Assembly (NCBI GenBank): GCA_002450895.1
Contig: DKAR01000057.1
Location: 1 to 15,602, forward strand
DNA: 15,602 nucleotides
Source: Proteobacteria bacterium UBA6921
Lineage (GTDB): Bacteria; Pseudomonadota; Gammaproteobacteria; SG8-11
Direction: 5' to 3'
Shown: piece by piece, positions 1 through 7,665 of the stretch
Layout: every line of letters starts with the position of its first letter
Position numbering within the stretch: position 1 is the first letter of the stretch
Notes under the pieces: generated by a model
Seen by the model: only the letters and a program-made list of their open reading frames with translations
The model's database searches: none
Told to the model about the DNA's origin: nothing
Program-made: the position numbers and the translations under genes

Positions 1-2908
1 GGGTGCCGGTTGCCGCAACCTCAGATTTGCGTGCCGTTTCTTTTTGTTCGCCAAGCGTGAAGTAGAAGCGCGCGCCCTTGCCCTCCTCGGATTCCGCCCA
101 GATCTTTCCGCCATGGCGATGGAGTACGCGTTGCACGGTGGCAAGTCCGATGCCCAATCCCTCAAACTCGGTGTCGCGATGCAGTCGCTGAAACGCGGCG
201 AACAGTTTTCCGGCATAGGTCATGTTGAAGCCGACGCCGTTATCCTCGATACAAAACACGCGCTGATTGTCTTTGCCCTGTGTCGTGAGCGAAATCGTCG
301 GTTGCGCCTCGTGGCGCGAATACTTGATGGCGTTGCCCAGAAGGTTTTCAAGCACGACTCGCATCAGGATCGGATCAACCATGGCCGTGATTCCGGGCTG
401 TGCCTTAAAAGAGATATTGTTGTGTTCGATCTGCGCGCATTGCTCTTCCATGATTGTTTGCGCGAGAGTCGAAACGTTGACCTTGATGCGTGTGATCTCG
501 CTCCGTGAAATTCGGGACAGCTCCAGCATGGCATCGATCAGATTGCTCATGCGCCGGGTGCCGGCCCGGATGCGCTGAATATATTGCTGCGCGGTGCCGT
601 CGAGGAGGTGTTTGTAGTCTTCCTGCAGTGCATGGCTGAAACCGTCCACGGCGCGTAGCGGGGTGCGCAAGTCGTGGGAAACGGAATAGGCAAACGATTC
701 GAGCTCCCGATTTACCGTTTGCAGGTCTTCGGTTCGCTCGACGACCCTCTGCTCCAGTTGATCGCGATACTCTTTCAGTTCCTGCACCGCCTCATGGCGT
801 TCCAGTTCGTTGGCAAGGCGTGTGGCGAACACGCCGAGAACCGGACGCACCCACGCATCGAAATTCATCGGCCTGACATCCATCACTGAAATCAGGCCCA
901 TCATTCGTCCGTCACTCGCGATGAGGGGCGCGCCATAGTAGCTTTCAACGCCCATCGCTTTCAGCATGGCGTCTTCCGGATAAAGCGTCGCGGCATTTTG
1001 AGGAATGATTTCCGCTTTCAGATCGAGGATGTCCTGGCAGGGTGTCCCGTACAGGTCGTAAACGAAATTTTCCACAAGACGATCACCCGCCCACACCGCG
1101 CGTGTCTGGATCTGGATGTTGTCGGGCCCGACGAGCTGGCCAACAAACGCAAAACGGGCCTGGTACGCCTTGGCCAGTTGCTGCACGCATTCGCTTACGA
1201 ACTGGTCGATTGAAACCTCCGCCACCGAACGCGCCAGCATCGAGATGACTTCGTCCACGCGCTTTCGCGCCGTCACGTCGCGTACGACGGCGACCACGGC
1301 AGGTTCATCCGGCGTTTTGGTGTCACTGATTTTTCGCAGCCGCACTTCCACCGGGAATTCGTCGCCATTCTTTTTGCGTGACACCCATTCAAAATCCAGT
1401 TCTTTTCCCATTCGGGCCTGGTCGATGTAAGTCTTCGCCATGACCCACGTGTATCCCTTACCAATCAACTGCTCGAACGGGACGCTGAGAAACTCTTCGC
1501 GTTCATAACCAAACGCGCGACAGGTTTGATCGTTGGCGTCGATGACTCGACCGTCCTGATTGTGAACGAAGATCATGTCCGGGATGGCTTCGTACAGCGT
1601 TGCAATCTGACGCGCGGACTGCTCCAGCGCGGCGGCGGTCTGTGTATGGTTGGTTATATCCTGAACTGCGCCAATAACTCGCAACGGTTGTCCGTTGGTG
1701 CTACGTACGATGTGTGCCTTGTCGAAGACGTGTCGCACGTCCCCATTCTTGCGAATGATCCGGTAGGTCATGCCGTGCGGCTGATGACTCGGATCCTCCA
1801 GCTTTTCCAGTTCGGCAAGCACGATGGATTTGTCGTCAGCATGAACGTGCGAGAGATATCTGTCGTAGCTCGGCTCGACCTCATTGGGTGTGTAGCCGTA
1901 CAGGCGATAGAGTTGATCGGACCACCATAGTAATTTTGATTCCAGATTCCATTCCCAGCTGCCCATCAATGCAATTGATTGTGCTTCCGCCAGGCTTGTT
2001 TCGCTGCGGCGCAGTCGTTCTTCGGCATCCTTTTTTTCAGATGTGTCCCAGACGACGCCGATCATGCGCACGGGTTTTCCACTGGAGTCACGGATCGGTT
2101 TTCCGCGCGCGGTGATCCAGTGCAATGTTCCATCAGGCCAGACGATTCGATAGTCGATTGCATAGGGCACGCTGTCGACCAGCGCGCTCTGAACCGCCTG
2201 CAATACGACTTCCTTGTCGCCCGGGTGCAGACAGGCGACGAATCCGTCGAACGTGCCGCTGAATTCTCCGGGGCGGAAGCCGAACATGGACTCAATCTGT
2301 GACGACCAAAGAACTTCGTTGGTCTGCAGATTCCAATCCCAGGAACCCACGCCCGAGGCATCCATCGCCAGCGCGTAGCGTTCCTCGCTGCGCTTCAATT
2401 CTTCTGCGGCGCTTATGCGTTCGAGTTCTGCTGCGGCACGTCCAGCGGCAATTTCCAAAATTGAAAGCGCGCGATCAGGATTCTCAATGGGCTTGTCATC
2501 GAGCAGCGCGAGTATGCCAAGTACGCGTCCCTTGGCGTCGATCAACGGCGCGCCGACGTAACCCTCCGCGCCCATCTTCTGCAAGAACTGATTCTTTGGG
2601 AATTCGTGTCGAACACCTTTTTCATTGACACACGGTTGTTTCTCAACGACTCGCGCGCAGGGGGAGTGCGTCAAATCATAGGTAAAGTTCTTGTCGGCCT
2701 TTCCATTCACCGCGACGGCGATCGTCTCGATCATGGTCGGCTTGTCGATCGATGTGACTCTTCCGGCAAACGCATATTTCGCGTGAAGGTGAGATCCGAG
2801 AAAGCAAACGAGCTCGGTAAAAAATCGCTCGCCAACGATGGTCGACAACCCGGTTGCCAATTCCCGGATGACCGCATCGATTCCAGATTGGGTTTTCGAT
2901 TTGAACAT
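1..2908 (-). CDS. Multi-PAS/GAF sensor histidine kinase, 3'-truncated by the window edge
   Basis: The frame stays open from ATG 2908 (in-frame stop shortly upstream) to the window edge, at least 969 residues. Order read from the translation: GAF about 10-165; PAS about 175-290 (GSWDWN); PAS about 303-420 (GSWEWN); PAS about 430-548; a second GAF about 560-697; a coiled-coil linker about 700-740; HisKA with phospho-acceptor H745 in SVSHDLRTP; HATPase with N859 (GNAIKYS), D889 (EDNGVGF) and GLGIGL 917-922. All key kinase boxes are intact. No transmembrane segment is visible, so a cytoplasmic sensor is likely. The last residues read lie just past the ATPase fold, so the gene probably ends soon or continues into a receiver domain; its response regulator is not in view. 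The signal is unknown. No convincing Shine-Dalgarno precedes the ATG; the next in-frame ATG is about 53 codons in and would cut the first GAF. Confidence 0.93.
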   Translation of the reverse strand, partial: MFKSKTQSGIDAVIRELATGLSTIVGERFFTELVCFLGSHLHAKYAFAGRVTSIDKPTMIETIAVAVNGKADKNFTYDLTHSPCARVVEKQPCVNEKGVRHEFPKNQFLQKMGAEGYVGAPLIDAKGRVLGILALLDDKPIENPDRALSILEIAAGRAAAELERISAAEELKRSEERYALAMDASGVGSWDWNLQTNEVLWSSQIESMFGFRPGEFSGTFDGFVACLHPGDKEVVLQAVQSALVDSVPYAIDYRIVWPDGTLHWITARGKPIRDSSGKPVRMIGVVWDTSEKKDAEERLRRSETSLAEAQSIALMGSWEWNLESKLLWWSDQLYRLYGYTPNEVEPSYDRYLSHVHADDKSIVLAELEKLEDPSHQPHGMTYRIIRKNGDVRHVFDKAHIVRSTNGQPLRVIGAVQDITNHTQTAAALEQSARQIATLYEAIPDMIFVHNQDGRVIDANDQTCRAFGYEREEFLSVPFEQLIGKGYTWVMAKTYIDQARMGKELDFEWVSRKKNGDEFPVEVRLRKISDTKTPDEPAVVAVVRDVTARKRVDEVISMLARSVAEVSIDQFVSECVQQLAKAYQARFAFVGQLVGPDNIQIQTRAVWAGDRLVENFVYDLYGTPCQDILDLKAEIIPQNAATLYPEDAMLKAMGVESYYGAPLIASDGRMMGLISVMDVRPMNFDAWVRPVLGVFATRLANELERHEAVQELKEYRDQLEQRVVERTEDLQTVNRELESFAYSVSHDLRTPLRAVDGFSHALQEDYKHLLDGTAQQYIQRIRAGTRRMSNLIDAMLELSRISRSEITRIKVNVSTLAQTIMEEQCAQIEHNNISFKAQPGITAMVDPILMRVVLENLLGNAIKYSRHEAQPTISLTTQGKDNQRVFCIEDNGVGFNMTYAGKLFAAFQRLHRDTEFEGLGIGLATVQRVLHRHGGKIWAESEEGKGARFYFTLGEQKETARKSEVAATGT

Positions 2909-3285
2909 GGTGGCTTTGGATCGGGGCCGCAGGCTTCACCATTGAACGATATGGAATGTTAATTCTAATCCTTTTTTTCTCGTATGGTCCCGACGAATCT
3001 TGAAAGCTGGCTGTGGGAGTGGCGATCCACGCCCGCGAGTGCCTCAATTAGTTTGATTTTTTGTGAGCAAACTTTCCGAATGGTTGTTGTCGGCGAGGGG
3101 GTATCGCAAGCGCAGAAAAATTCTAAAGCGGTGGAACGTGATAAAAATCCTCAATGCAAGCGTTTTCCGATTTCCATATCGAAGCTGTGTTCATGCAGAA
3201 AAATGAGCCAGAGCGATGCAAAAGTGACCCATACTGGCGCACGCCAGAAACTCTGACGGGCGATGGGGACGTATTACGACATGAG
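2909..3285. other. 377-bp intergenic stretch between the cupin gene and the histidine kinase
   Basis: I see no credible gene here. Two inverted repeats are visible: CTGGCG-CA-CGCCAG at 3234-3247, lying 38 bp past the cupin stop, and AGTTTG / CAAACT at 3050-3055 / 3068-3073 with a 12-nt AT-rich loop. The first could be a terminator stem for the cupin gene but lacks a T-tract on the minus strand. A TAGAAT hexamer on the minus strand (about 2961-2966) could be a -10 for the kinase, but no matching -35 is present. Confidence 0.5.
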
Positions 3286-4008
3286 CTAGTGGACTTCGAT
3301 TTCAATCAACTCGACGGGGGATGCGCCGTCATTCCTGATTTTGAGATTTTGCTGGGTGTCTACCCAGCGAAAGTATCCGGGTTCGATATCCCACAGCCGG
3401 GGCGGTTGGCCTTCCATCTGTTCACTGATTCTTCCGGACGAAATCGCAAAGATTCCTGTTGATGCCGGGCGGGTGAAGAATTCCGTTTCTTCGCCGGGGC
3501 TGAGTTTGAGCCGATACGCCCGGCCGCGGGGGTTTTCCAGCGCGAGTTCAAATGGAGGAAAGCGTTCGTCCGTTGATGCGGGGGTGTTCCCGGTTTTGGT
3601 CATCAACTCAATGACGCTGATATGCAACGGATGGTCCGGCGCCGCCACCACACGATGGATGTATTGCGATTTGATGGGAACGAACTGCACGGCGCCGGGT
3701 GGAAAGTCGGGAACGATTCGTTTGGCCTGGTACGGCTCGTTGGCGAATCCCTTGGCCTGAAAGAAAACGTAGAATCCGTCGTACAAATGTTCGTGATAAA
3801 GCGATTTTTGACCTTTGGGGAGAATTGCTTCAATCATGCGCACCGCACCGTTGTCGAAACGAATCTTGTGATTCGGTTCGGCTGTGATTGGAACCACGCC
3901 TTCAGGCAATGCCGCGCGTGCGGGTGCTGGTGCGCCATAGACAAGAGCAAAAAACAAAACAGCGGAAGCGTGCACCGAGTGGCGCAGATCGGGTGTGTCA
4001 TTTGCCAT
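3286..4008 (-). CDS. Exported cupin-like protein (two cupin-type halves)
   Basis: 240 residues from ATG 4008, chosen because GAGGA sits 8 nt upstream and a signal peptide starts right there; the frame is open further up but that extension has no family character. Residues 11-32 are a hydrophobic signal segment ending A-R-A, probably cut before ALPEG. The first half (about 45-140) has cupin features: H72-E-H74 after a conserved Gly turn (LPKG) and H118 in the second motif, which could bind a metal. The second half (about 165-240) repeats the beta-rich pattern (KLSPGEETEFF ... DIEPGYFRWV) without histidines, so only one metal site is expected. Enzyme or binding function is unknown. Placement in the periplasm is inferred from the signal peptide. 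A TATACT at 4103-4108 on the minus strand is a possible -10, without a clear -35. Confidence 0.75.
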   Translation of the reverse strand: MANDTPDLRHSVHASAVLFFALVYGAPAPARAALPEGVVPITAEPNHKIRFDNGAVRMIEAILPKGQKSLYHEHLYDGFYVFFQAKGFANEPYQAKRIVPDFPPGAVQFVPIKSQYIHRVVAAPDHPLHISVIELMTKTGNTPASTDERFPPFELALENPRGRAYRLKLSPGEETEFFTRPASTGIFAISSGRISEQMEGQPPRLWDIEPGYFRWVDTQQNLKIRNDGASPVELIEIEVH

Positions 4009-4240
4009 GTGTATCGTCCTCGGAGAGGAGGTGATGGTTGTCCACCTTCGCAAGCGGACACTTCGCGCTCCGTCATATGAAGTCACGGAGGGGGCATGGC
4101 GAAGTATAGAAGTGTTTTTATTGCGCGAGGTGCGAAATCAGGGAACGACGCATCCCCTCGGGGTCAATCCACGGCGTGAATGCAAGCGTGACGATCTGCA
4201 ATCCCGGGGACAGGTGTGAAACGGCTCCGATTGCTACGTT

Positions 4241-4528
4241 CTAATTTGCCGAGCGGCGATTGGCGTTCAGGAAATGTGGAACGACGTAGATCTCGCCACG
4301 AATGCCGAAGCGCCGGCGCAGCAGGGACAACTCGTGTTTCAACGTGAGATTTTCAGCGAGCAAGGTTTCTTCGCGGGTGCGTGCATCCGTCTTGGCCACG
4401 GCCTCCCAGTACTGTCTGAGTTCGGTCAGCGGGATCACGGGAGTATCGAGGCCAAGCTGTTCTGAGCACTGTTCGGCTTTGCTTTCGATCGACTTCCATT
4501 GCGTTTCGAAATCCTGATCGATGTCCAT
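4241..4528 (-). CDS. Small coiled-coil hypothetical protein
   Basis: 95 residues from ATG 4528; GGAG lies 9 nt upstream of this ATG, while ATG 4537 has the same GGAG directly against it and a GTG at 4579 has none, so 4528 is preferred. I do not recognise the family. It is soluble, with no signal peptide or membrane segment. An acidic N-terminal part is followed by a heptad-like Leu-rich helix (L56, L57, L61, L63, L67, L70), then a basic patch RRRFG and a C-terminal IYVVPHFL. The helix could give dimerisation; a regulatory or nucleic-acid role is speculation. A 31-bp palindrome lies 38-68 bp upstream and could be its operator. Confidence 0.6.
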   Translation of the reverse strand: MDIDQDFETQWKSIESKAEQCSEQLGLDTPVIPLTELRQYWEAVAKTDARTREETLLAENLTLKHELSLLRRRFGIRGEIYVVPHFLNANRRSAN

Positions 4529-4565
4529 GACTCGCATCTCCGTTCCAAGTCGTTCGCTTACTTTT

Positions 4566-4596
4566 TTGACGCATTGCACCGGGTGCCATGTGTCAA
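4566..4596. promoter_or_regulatory. 31-bp near-perfect palindrome, candidate operator
   Basis: The left arm TTGACGCATTGCACC and the right arm GGTGCCATGTGTCAA flank a single central G. Of 15 arm positions, 13 are complementary, one is G-T and one is T-C. It sits upstream of the coiled-coil gene (minus) and of the structured region on the plus strand, so it lies where divergent transcription could start. Each end begins with TTGAC read inward, resembling a -35, but no good -10 is seen on either strand. No T-tract follows on either strand, which argues against a terminator. Confidence 0.5.
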
Positions 4597-4805
4597 TTAC
4601 CTGTGTTCAACGCGGCGTCCGTTGAATTGGGATGTTTTTCCCGAGAGGCGATTGTGAAACTTATGAGGGTCGAGAAACTTTGAGCAGTTTCACGAATTGA
4701 GATTTCGCTTTGGTCTCAACGGACGTCCCCCAGCCGGAAGCCGGTCGGGGGCACGATTACTCGGGCGTCATGGAAGGTGCGCGCGCCAGAAACGTGGCGT
4801 TTTTT
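4597..4805 (+). ncRNA. Candidate structured RNA ending at an intrinsic terminator
   Basis: No coding signal is seen, but pairing is dense. There is a perfect 10-bp repeat CGTCCGTTGA 4616-4625 / TCAACGGACG 4716-4725. Inside it GTGAAACT 4654-4661 pairs with AGTTTCAC 4686-4693, while GAAACT 4674-4679 can compete for the same AGTTTC. TTGAGA 4697-4702 pairs with TCTCAA 4714-4719, overlapping the outer helix. A GC hairpin follows at 4727-4751 (CCCCC ... GGGGG, 3-nt loop, one mismatch plus a G-U). The plus-strand terminator at 4784-4805 closes it. The overlapping helices allow alternative folds. The 5' end is unknown and no promoter was found. It matches no RNA family I recognise. It could also be a decayed mobile element or chance. 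Confidence 0.3.
4784..4805 (+). terminator. Intrinsic terminator, plus strand
   Basis: The stem CGCCA 4784-4788 / TGGCG 4795-4799, with loop GAAACG, is followed by six T (4800-4805); a G-U pair can extend the stem. It acts only on plus-strand transcripts, yet the annotated genes on both sides are on the minus strand. This implies plus-strand transcription from the preceding gap. The stem is short, so efficiency is uncertain. Confidence 0.6.
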
Positions 4806-4813
4806 AGCAAAAT

Positions 4814-5338
4814 CTAGTGTCTGCGGCGTTCGTCGTCCTTGTTGTTGCCATGCCCGTTTCCGTGTCCATGGCCATTTCCGTGACCGTTTCCGCGTCCCTG
4901 GTCATGACCCCAATCACTGTTGCCGGGGCCGCCCCGGTCGTGGTCGTGACGGCTTCTGTAGTCACGATCGTATTCATGCCGGTATTCGCGTCGGTGCCGG
5001 TACTCGTCGTGGCCGTGATGCGGCATGTACACGTCGTTGTACCAGACCTCGTGAATGAAATAGACCGGACGGTCGCAAGCGCGGTATTCGCGGCAGTGTT
5101 GGCCCCAGTGGCGCGCGTGGTCATAGGGGACGTAGAGATAAATGGGTGGAAGTGTTACGCCGATGCGCACCGGACTGATTTGAAGGGGATCGCGGAAGTA
5201 GAGTCTCGGTACCGGCAGACCGCCAATGTCGATGCGGCCAAAAACGCCGGGTTGGGAAATTTCTACGGAGATTCCGACTTCCGCCATGCTGAGTTGCGAA
5301 AAAGCAAGAAGCGCTACGGAGAGCAGTAACTTTTTCAT
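4814..5338 (-). CDS. Small exported His/Gly-rich protein of unknown function
   Basis: 174 residues from ATG 5338, with GAGG 8 nt upstream. Residues 1-19 are a classical signal peptide ending S-M-A. The conserved-looking core (about 20-105) has GRIDIGGLPVPRL, a proline-rich IYLYVPYDHARHW stretch, two cysteines (C82, C88, possible disulfide) and a PVYFIHEVWYNDVY segment. This resembles a family of short secreted hypothetical proteins I have seen in betaproteobacteria; no function is known to me. The tail from about 108 is low complexity: His/Arg/Asp-rich, then repeats of GNGHG. The tail could bind divalent metal, but that is inference. In DNA the repeats appear as a short imperfect tandem array near 4835-4890. 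Confidence 0.8.
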   Translation of the reverse strand: MKKLLLSVALLAFSQLSMAEVGISVEISQPGVFGRIDIGGLPVPRLYFRDPLQISPVRIGVTLPPIYLYVPYDHARHWGQHCREYRACDRPVYFIHEVWYNDVYMPHHGHDEYRHRREYRHEYDRDYRSRHDHDRGGPGNSDWGHDQGRGNGHGNGHGHGNGHGNNKDDERRRH

Positions 5339-5406
5339 GGTGTTCGCCTCATTGAAATAAGTTCGCGTTTTCTATTTGTGTCTTGCGCGTGTAGTGAACC
5401 ATTATG

Positions 5407-5422
5407 AACCTTAACGAAGGTT
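5407..5422. repeat. Short hairpin/operator-like dyad upstream of the exported His-rich gene
   Basis: AACCTT-AACG-AAGGTT is a perfect 6-bp dyad. It is preceded by a second TGAACC (5395-5400) and followed by GGTTGA, so TGAACC-type half-sites recur here. It lies about 70 bp upstream of the minus-strand gene at 5338, next to a CATAAT hexamer that could be its -10. It may be a regulator site; the evidence is sequence symmetry alone. Confidence 0.3.
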
Positions 5423-5514
5423 GAACGAACTCGCATTCAACCGCTTGACGCCTGCGATTCGCGTCGCAATTCACGGCTGGGAATTGGCCGGGTTGGACGT
5501 CGGTCGGGAAGAGT

Positions 5515-6636
5515 TTAGCCGTAGCCCCAAAGGCGATTCAAATTGAGCGTTACGGTTTTGTCGCGCGAGACAATCTCCTTGACCTGGTAGCGTTCCTCAT
5601 CCGTCTGTCGACGCTTCGGGAAACTATAGGGTCCGCCGCGCGGGCTCAGTACCGCCTGAACGACCGGGTGCATAGCATCCTTGCCGCGTTTCACCACGAT
5701 GGCCGTTTCTCCATTCGCAAGCCGAACAAAGGCGCCCGGCGGAAAGATGCCAAGTTCCTTAATGAAGATGAGCGCAACGGTTTCATCGATTTCGCCACCG
5801 CGACTCATGAAAATTTCCCGCAGCGCTTCCTTGGCGCGGATTTCCGGGCGATATGCGCGTGGCGTGACCATGGCGGTGTAGGTATCTGCCAGCGAGAGAA
5901 TCCGCGCTGTCTTTGGTATGGCCTCCCCTTGCAGTCGATCCGGATAACCGGTGCCGTTCATGCGTTCGTGGTGATGCAACACGGCGCCAAGCCAATCGAC
6001 ATCACCGATGCCTGCCTCGATGAGCATGTCGAGGCTGCGTTGGGGATGCCTCCAGATGTCACTCCCCTGATCCGGTGTGAGAGGTTCCTTCTGCTGGTTT
6101 AGTGTGTCCTGCAAAGTCAACATGCTGATGTTCGCGGTTAACGCAGCGCACGAAAGCGAGATGCGCTCTTCGAAACTCATTTCCAGACGACGTGCAATGC
6201 AATCTGAAAGAATGGCGCAGTTCACCGGGTGCGTAATGGAGTATTCATTTTCTTCGTCGAGGTGGATTGCGCCGAGTGCAGCGTCGGCATCGCCGTCGAT
6301 GATTTCCAGAAGATCGAGCGAAAGTCTCTGGTAGGTGTCAGAAGCGTTTTCAAGCGTACGATTGAGCGTATCAACGAACGCGTTGCGCAATCGGCGCTGA
6401 ATGAAACTAATGGTGTCAAAGGGTGACAGCTTGGCCGGTTCGGGATTTTTTTCATCGAGTTCTTCCCGGCGCTGGGCGCGAAACAGGCCGATGTCGACAA
6501 GGCGATCCACCTGCATCTGCGAATCCACGATGTAGCCCTCGCGCAGCAAAAGGCGCCCGTCGACGTCGAGAACGTCGAAGGGAAGTGGCTTTCCCACCAC
6601 CAGATCGCTTGCCGTAATTCGCTTGTAAATCGACAT
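5515..6636 (-). CDS. HD-GYP-type domain protein with degenerate HD dyad
   Basis: 373 residues from ATG 6636 (a TTG three codons upstream is also possible; neither has a good Shine-Dalgarno). The N-terminal 1-110 holds a DVDGRLLLREG-type segment typical of proteins with a DUF3391-like or related input region. The HD-GYP fold covers about 125-290: H136, HP at 197-198, HHE at 222-224, GTGYP at 228-232 and D251 are kept. The usual HDIGK motif reads A-N-I-S-M at 168-172, so the metal-binding HD pair is lost. HD-GYP enzymes hydrolyse cyclic di-GMP using that site; this copy is therefore probably a poor or inactive phosphodiesterase and may act by binding. The tail has a beta-rich segment (about 300-330). 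It lies 101 bp downstream of ampD on the same strand and could be cotranscribed. Confidence 0.87.
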   Translation of the reverse strand: MSIYKRITASDLVVGKPLPFDVLDVDGRLLLREGYIVDSQMQVDRLVDIGLFRAQRREELDEKNPEPAKLSPFDTISFIQRRLRNAFVDTLNRTLENASDTYQRLSLDLLEIIDGDADAALGAIHLDEENEYSITHPVNCAILSDCIARRLEMSFEERISLSCAALTANISMLTLQDTLNQQKEPLTPDQGSDIWRHPQRSLDMLIEAGIGDVDWLGAVLHHHERMNGTGYPDRLQGEAIPKTARILSLADTYTAMVTPRAYRPEIRAKEALREIFMSRGGEIDETVALIFIKELGIFPPGAFVRLANGETAIVVKRGKDAMHPVVQAVLSPRGGPYSFPKRRQTDEERYQVKEIVSRDKTVTLNLNRLWGYG

Positions 6637-6737
6637 GGATTGCAACGCACGGATCGGCCTGAAAGCGTATCGGACCGCCCATTCAAATTCTGGAGCTTTT
6701 CAGTGGATTGCCCTGGATTGTGCCGGGGCAAGGTGGG

Positions 6738-7340
6738 CTAGCGGCGGCGGGTCTGCAGCAGGCGGCGATAGCGGGCCCAGTCGAAGTGCGGGCCGGGGTC
6801 GGTTTTCCGACCGGGGGCAATATCACAATGCCCGGCGATTCGCCTGGACGTGATGGCGGGATAGTGTCTTCGCAGCAGTCGGGTCATCGTGGCCAGGCGC
6901 TGGTATTGCACCGGTTCGTAGTCCTGCGTATCGCATCCCTCGAGTTCGATTCCGATTGAGAAGTCATTGCAGTTCGAGACGCCATTGAACTGCGAAACGC
7001 CGGCATGCCACGCGCGTTCGTCGAAACTGACGTATTGCACGATCTCGCCGTCACGACGGATCAGTGCGTGGGACGAAACTTTGAGTTCGTGAACTTCACG
7101 GAAGTAGGGGTGTGCGTCGGGATCGAGCGTGTTGGTGAACAACGCATCGATCCACGGACCACCAAACTGGTCAGGAGGCAGGCTGATGGCATGGATGACT
7201 AGCAGGCTGATTTTCGTGCCCGGTGGCCGTTGATTGAAATTTGGCGACGCCACGCGCCGGGCGGTCGTGAGCCAACCGTCCTTGATCGCTGGGCGCGGTG
7301 CCCGCATTGTCTTGCGTTTTGTCTTCTTTGTTGTCGGCAT
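6738..7340 (-). CDS. ampD: 1,6-anhydro-N-acetylmuramyl-L-alanine amidase AmpD
   Basis: 200 residues from ATG 7340; ATG 7307 (189 residues) is an alternative, and neither has a strong Shine-Dalgarno. AmpD is a cytoplasmic zinc amidase that removes the peptide from anhydro-muropeptides during wall recycling and so keeps AmpR-dependent beta-lactamase off. Zinc ligands are visible: H50 in LLVIH, H171 in GHCDIAPGRKTDPG and D181; E132 in IELEG and K179 are also in place, at the spacing of E. coli AmpD (H34, E116, H154, K162, D164). The basic N-terminus (TKKTKRKT) is extra to the family core. A 6-bp dyad (TTGCCC 6708-6713 / GGGCAA 6726-6731) lies just past the stop but lacks a T-tract. Confidence 0.93.
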   Translation of the reverse strand: MPTTKKTKRKTMRAPRPAIKDGWLTTARRVASPNFNQRPPGTKISLLVIHAISLPPDQFGGPWIDALFTNTLDPDAHPYFREVHELKVSSHALIRRDGEIVQYVSFDERAWHAGVSQFNGVSNCNDFSIGIELEGCDTQDYEPVQYQRLATMTRLLRRHYPAITSRRIAGHCDIAPGRKTDPGPHFDWARYRRLLQTRRR

Positions 7341-7440
7341 GGGTTGGCACTGCAGTTTCAAATTGTTTCGCCGTGAAGTCGGCGTGCAGCACGTGTTCGG
7401 CGCGCCGTTAAATCTACCTGAGAAGATCAGGGCGCGCACC

Positions 7441-7665
7441 ATGCACGAGATCCGATTTCGCCTGAATTTGTCCGCCAGCGAGTGCCTCACGTACTACCAG
7501 GGCATGGCGCGGGACGTGGTGGCGCGCGCACTCGACGGTCGTACGGTGCGATTCCCCGCCAACGCTTTGCGCCCCCATGTCTCCCATGAAGGCGTCAATG
7601 GCCTGTTTGCGCTGCGCTTTGACGAAAACAATAAGCTGGTCGAGCTGGCCCGCGTCGGTGACTAA
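7441..7665 (+). CDS. DUF2835 family protein
   Basis: 74 residues from ATG 7441, with AGGG 8 nt upstream. The same frame is open further upstream, but that part runs antisense to ampD and lacks family character. The whole protein matches the DUF2835 pattern as I know it: an IRFRLNLSASECLTYYQG start, ARDVVARALDGRTVRFPA, a LRPHVSHEGVNGLFALRFD core and a short end. The function is unknown. It is divergent from ampD across 100 bp, and its TAA stop is directly followed by the stop of the opposing pentapeptide gene. Confidence 0.85.
   Translation: MHEIRFRLNLSASECLTYYQGMARDVVARALDGRTVRFPANALRPHVSHEGVNGLFALRFDENNKLVELARVGD

Noticed and set aside
2676..3047. A 123-codon minus-strand frame overlapping the start of the histidine kinase
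   Set aside because: Its sequence has no family character and it overlaps the GAF domain of the kinase in another frame.
4566..4596. Palindrome as a bidirectional terminator
   Set aside because: No T-tract follows it on either strand.
4597..4805. 6S RNA as identity for the structured region
   Set aside because: The expected long rod with a single central bubble and its conserved bases are not apparent; pairings are branched and overlapping.
4827..4900. Short tandem DNA repeats as a CRISPR array
   Set aside because: Units are about 6-12 bp, have no spacers and are simply the codons of a GNGHG-repeat protein tail.
6708..6731. TTGCCC/GGGCAA dyad as the ampD terminator
   Set aside because: The stem is weak, with a 12-nt loop, and no T-tract follows on the minus strand.
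7234..7440. Upstream in-frame extension of the DUF2835 gene
   Set aside because: It runs antisense to ampD; the family match and ribosome-binding site both begin at 7441.
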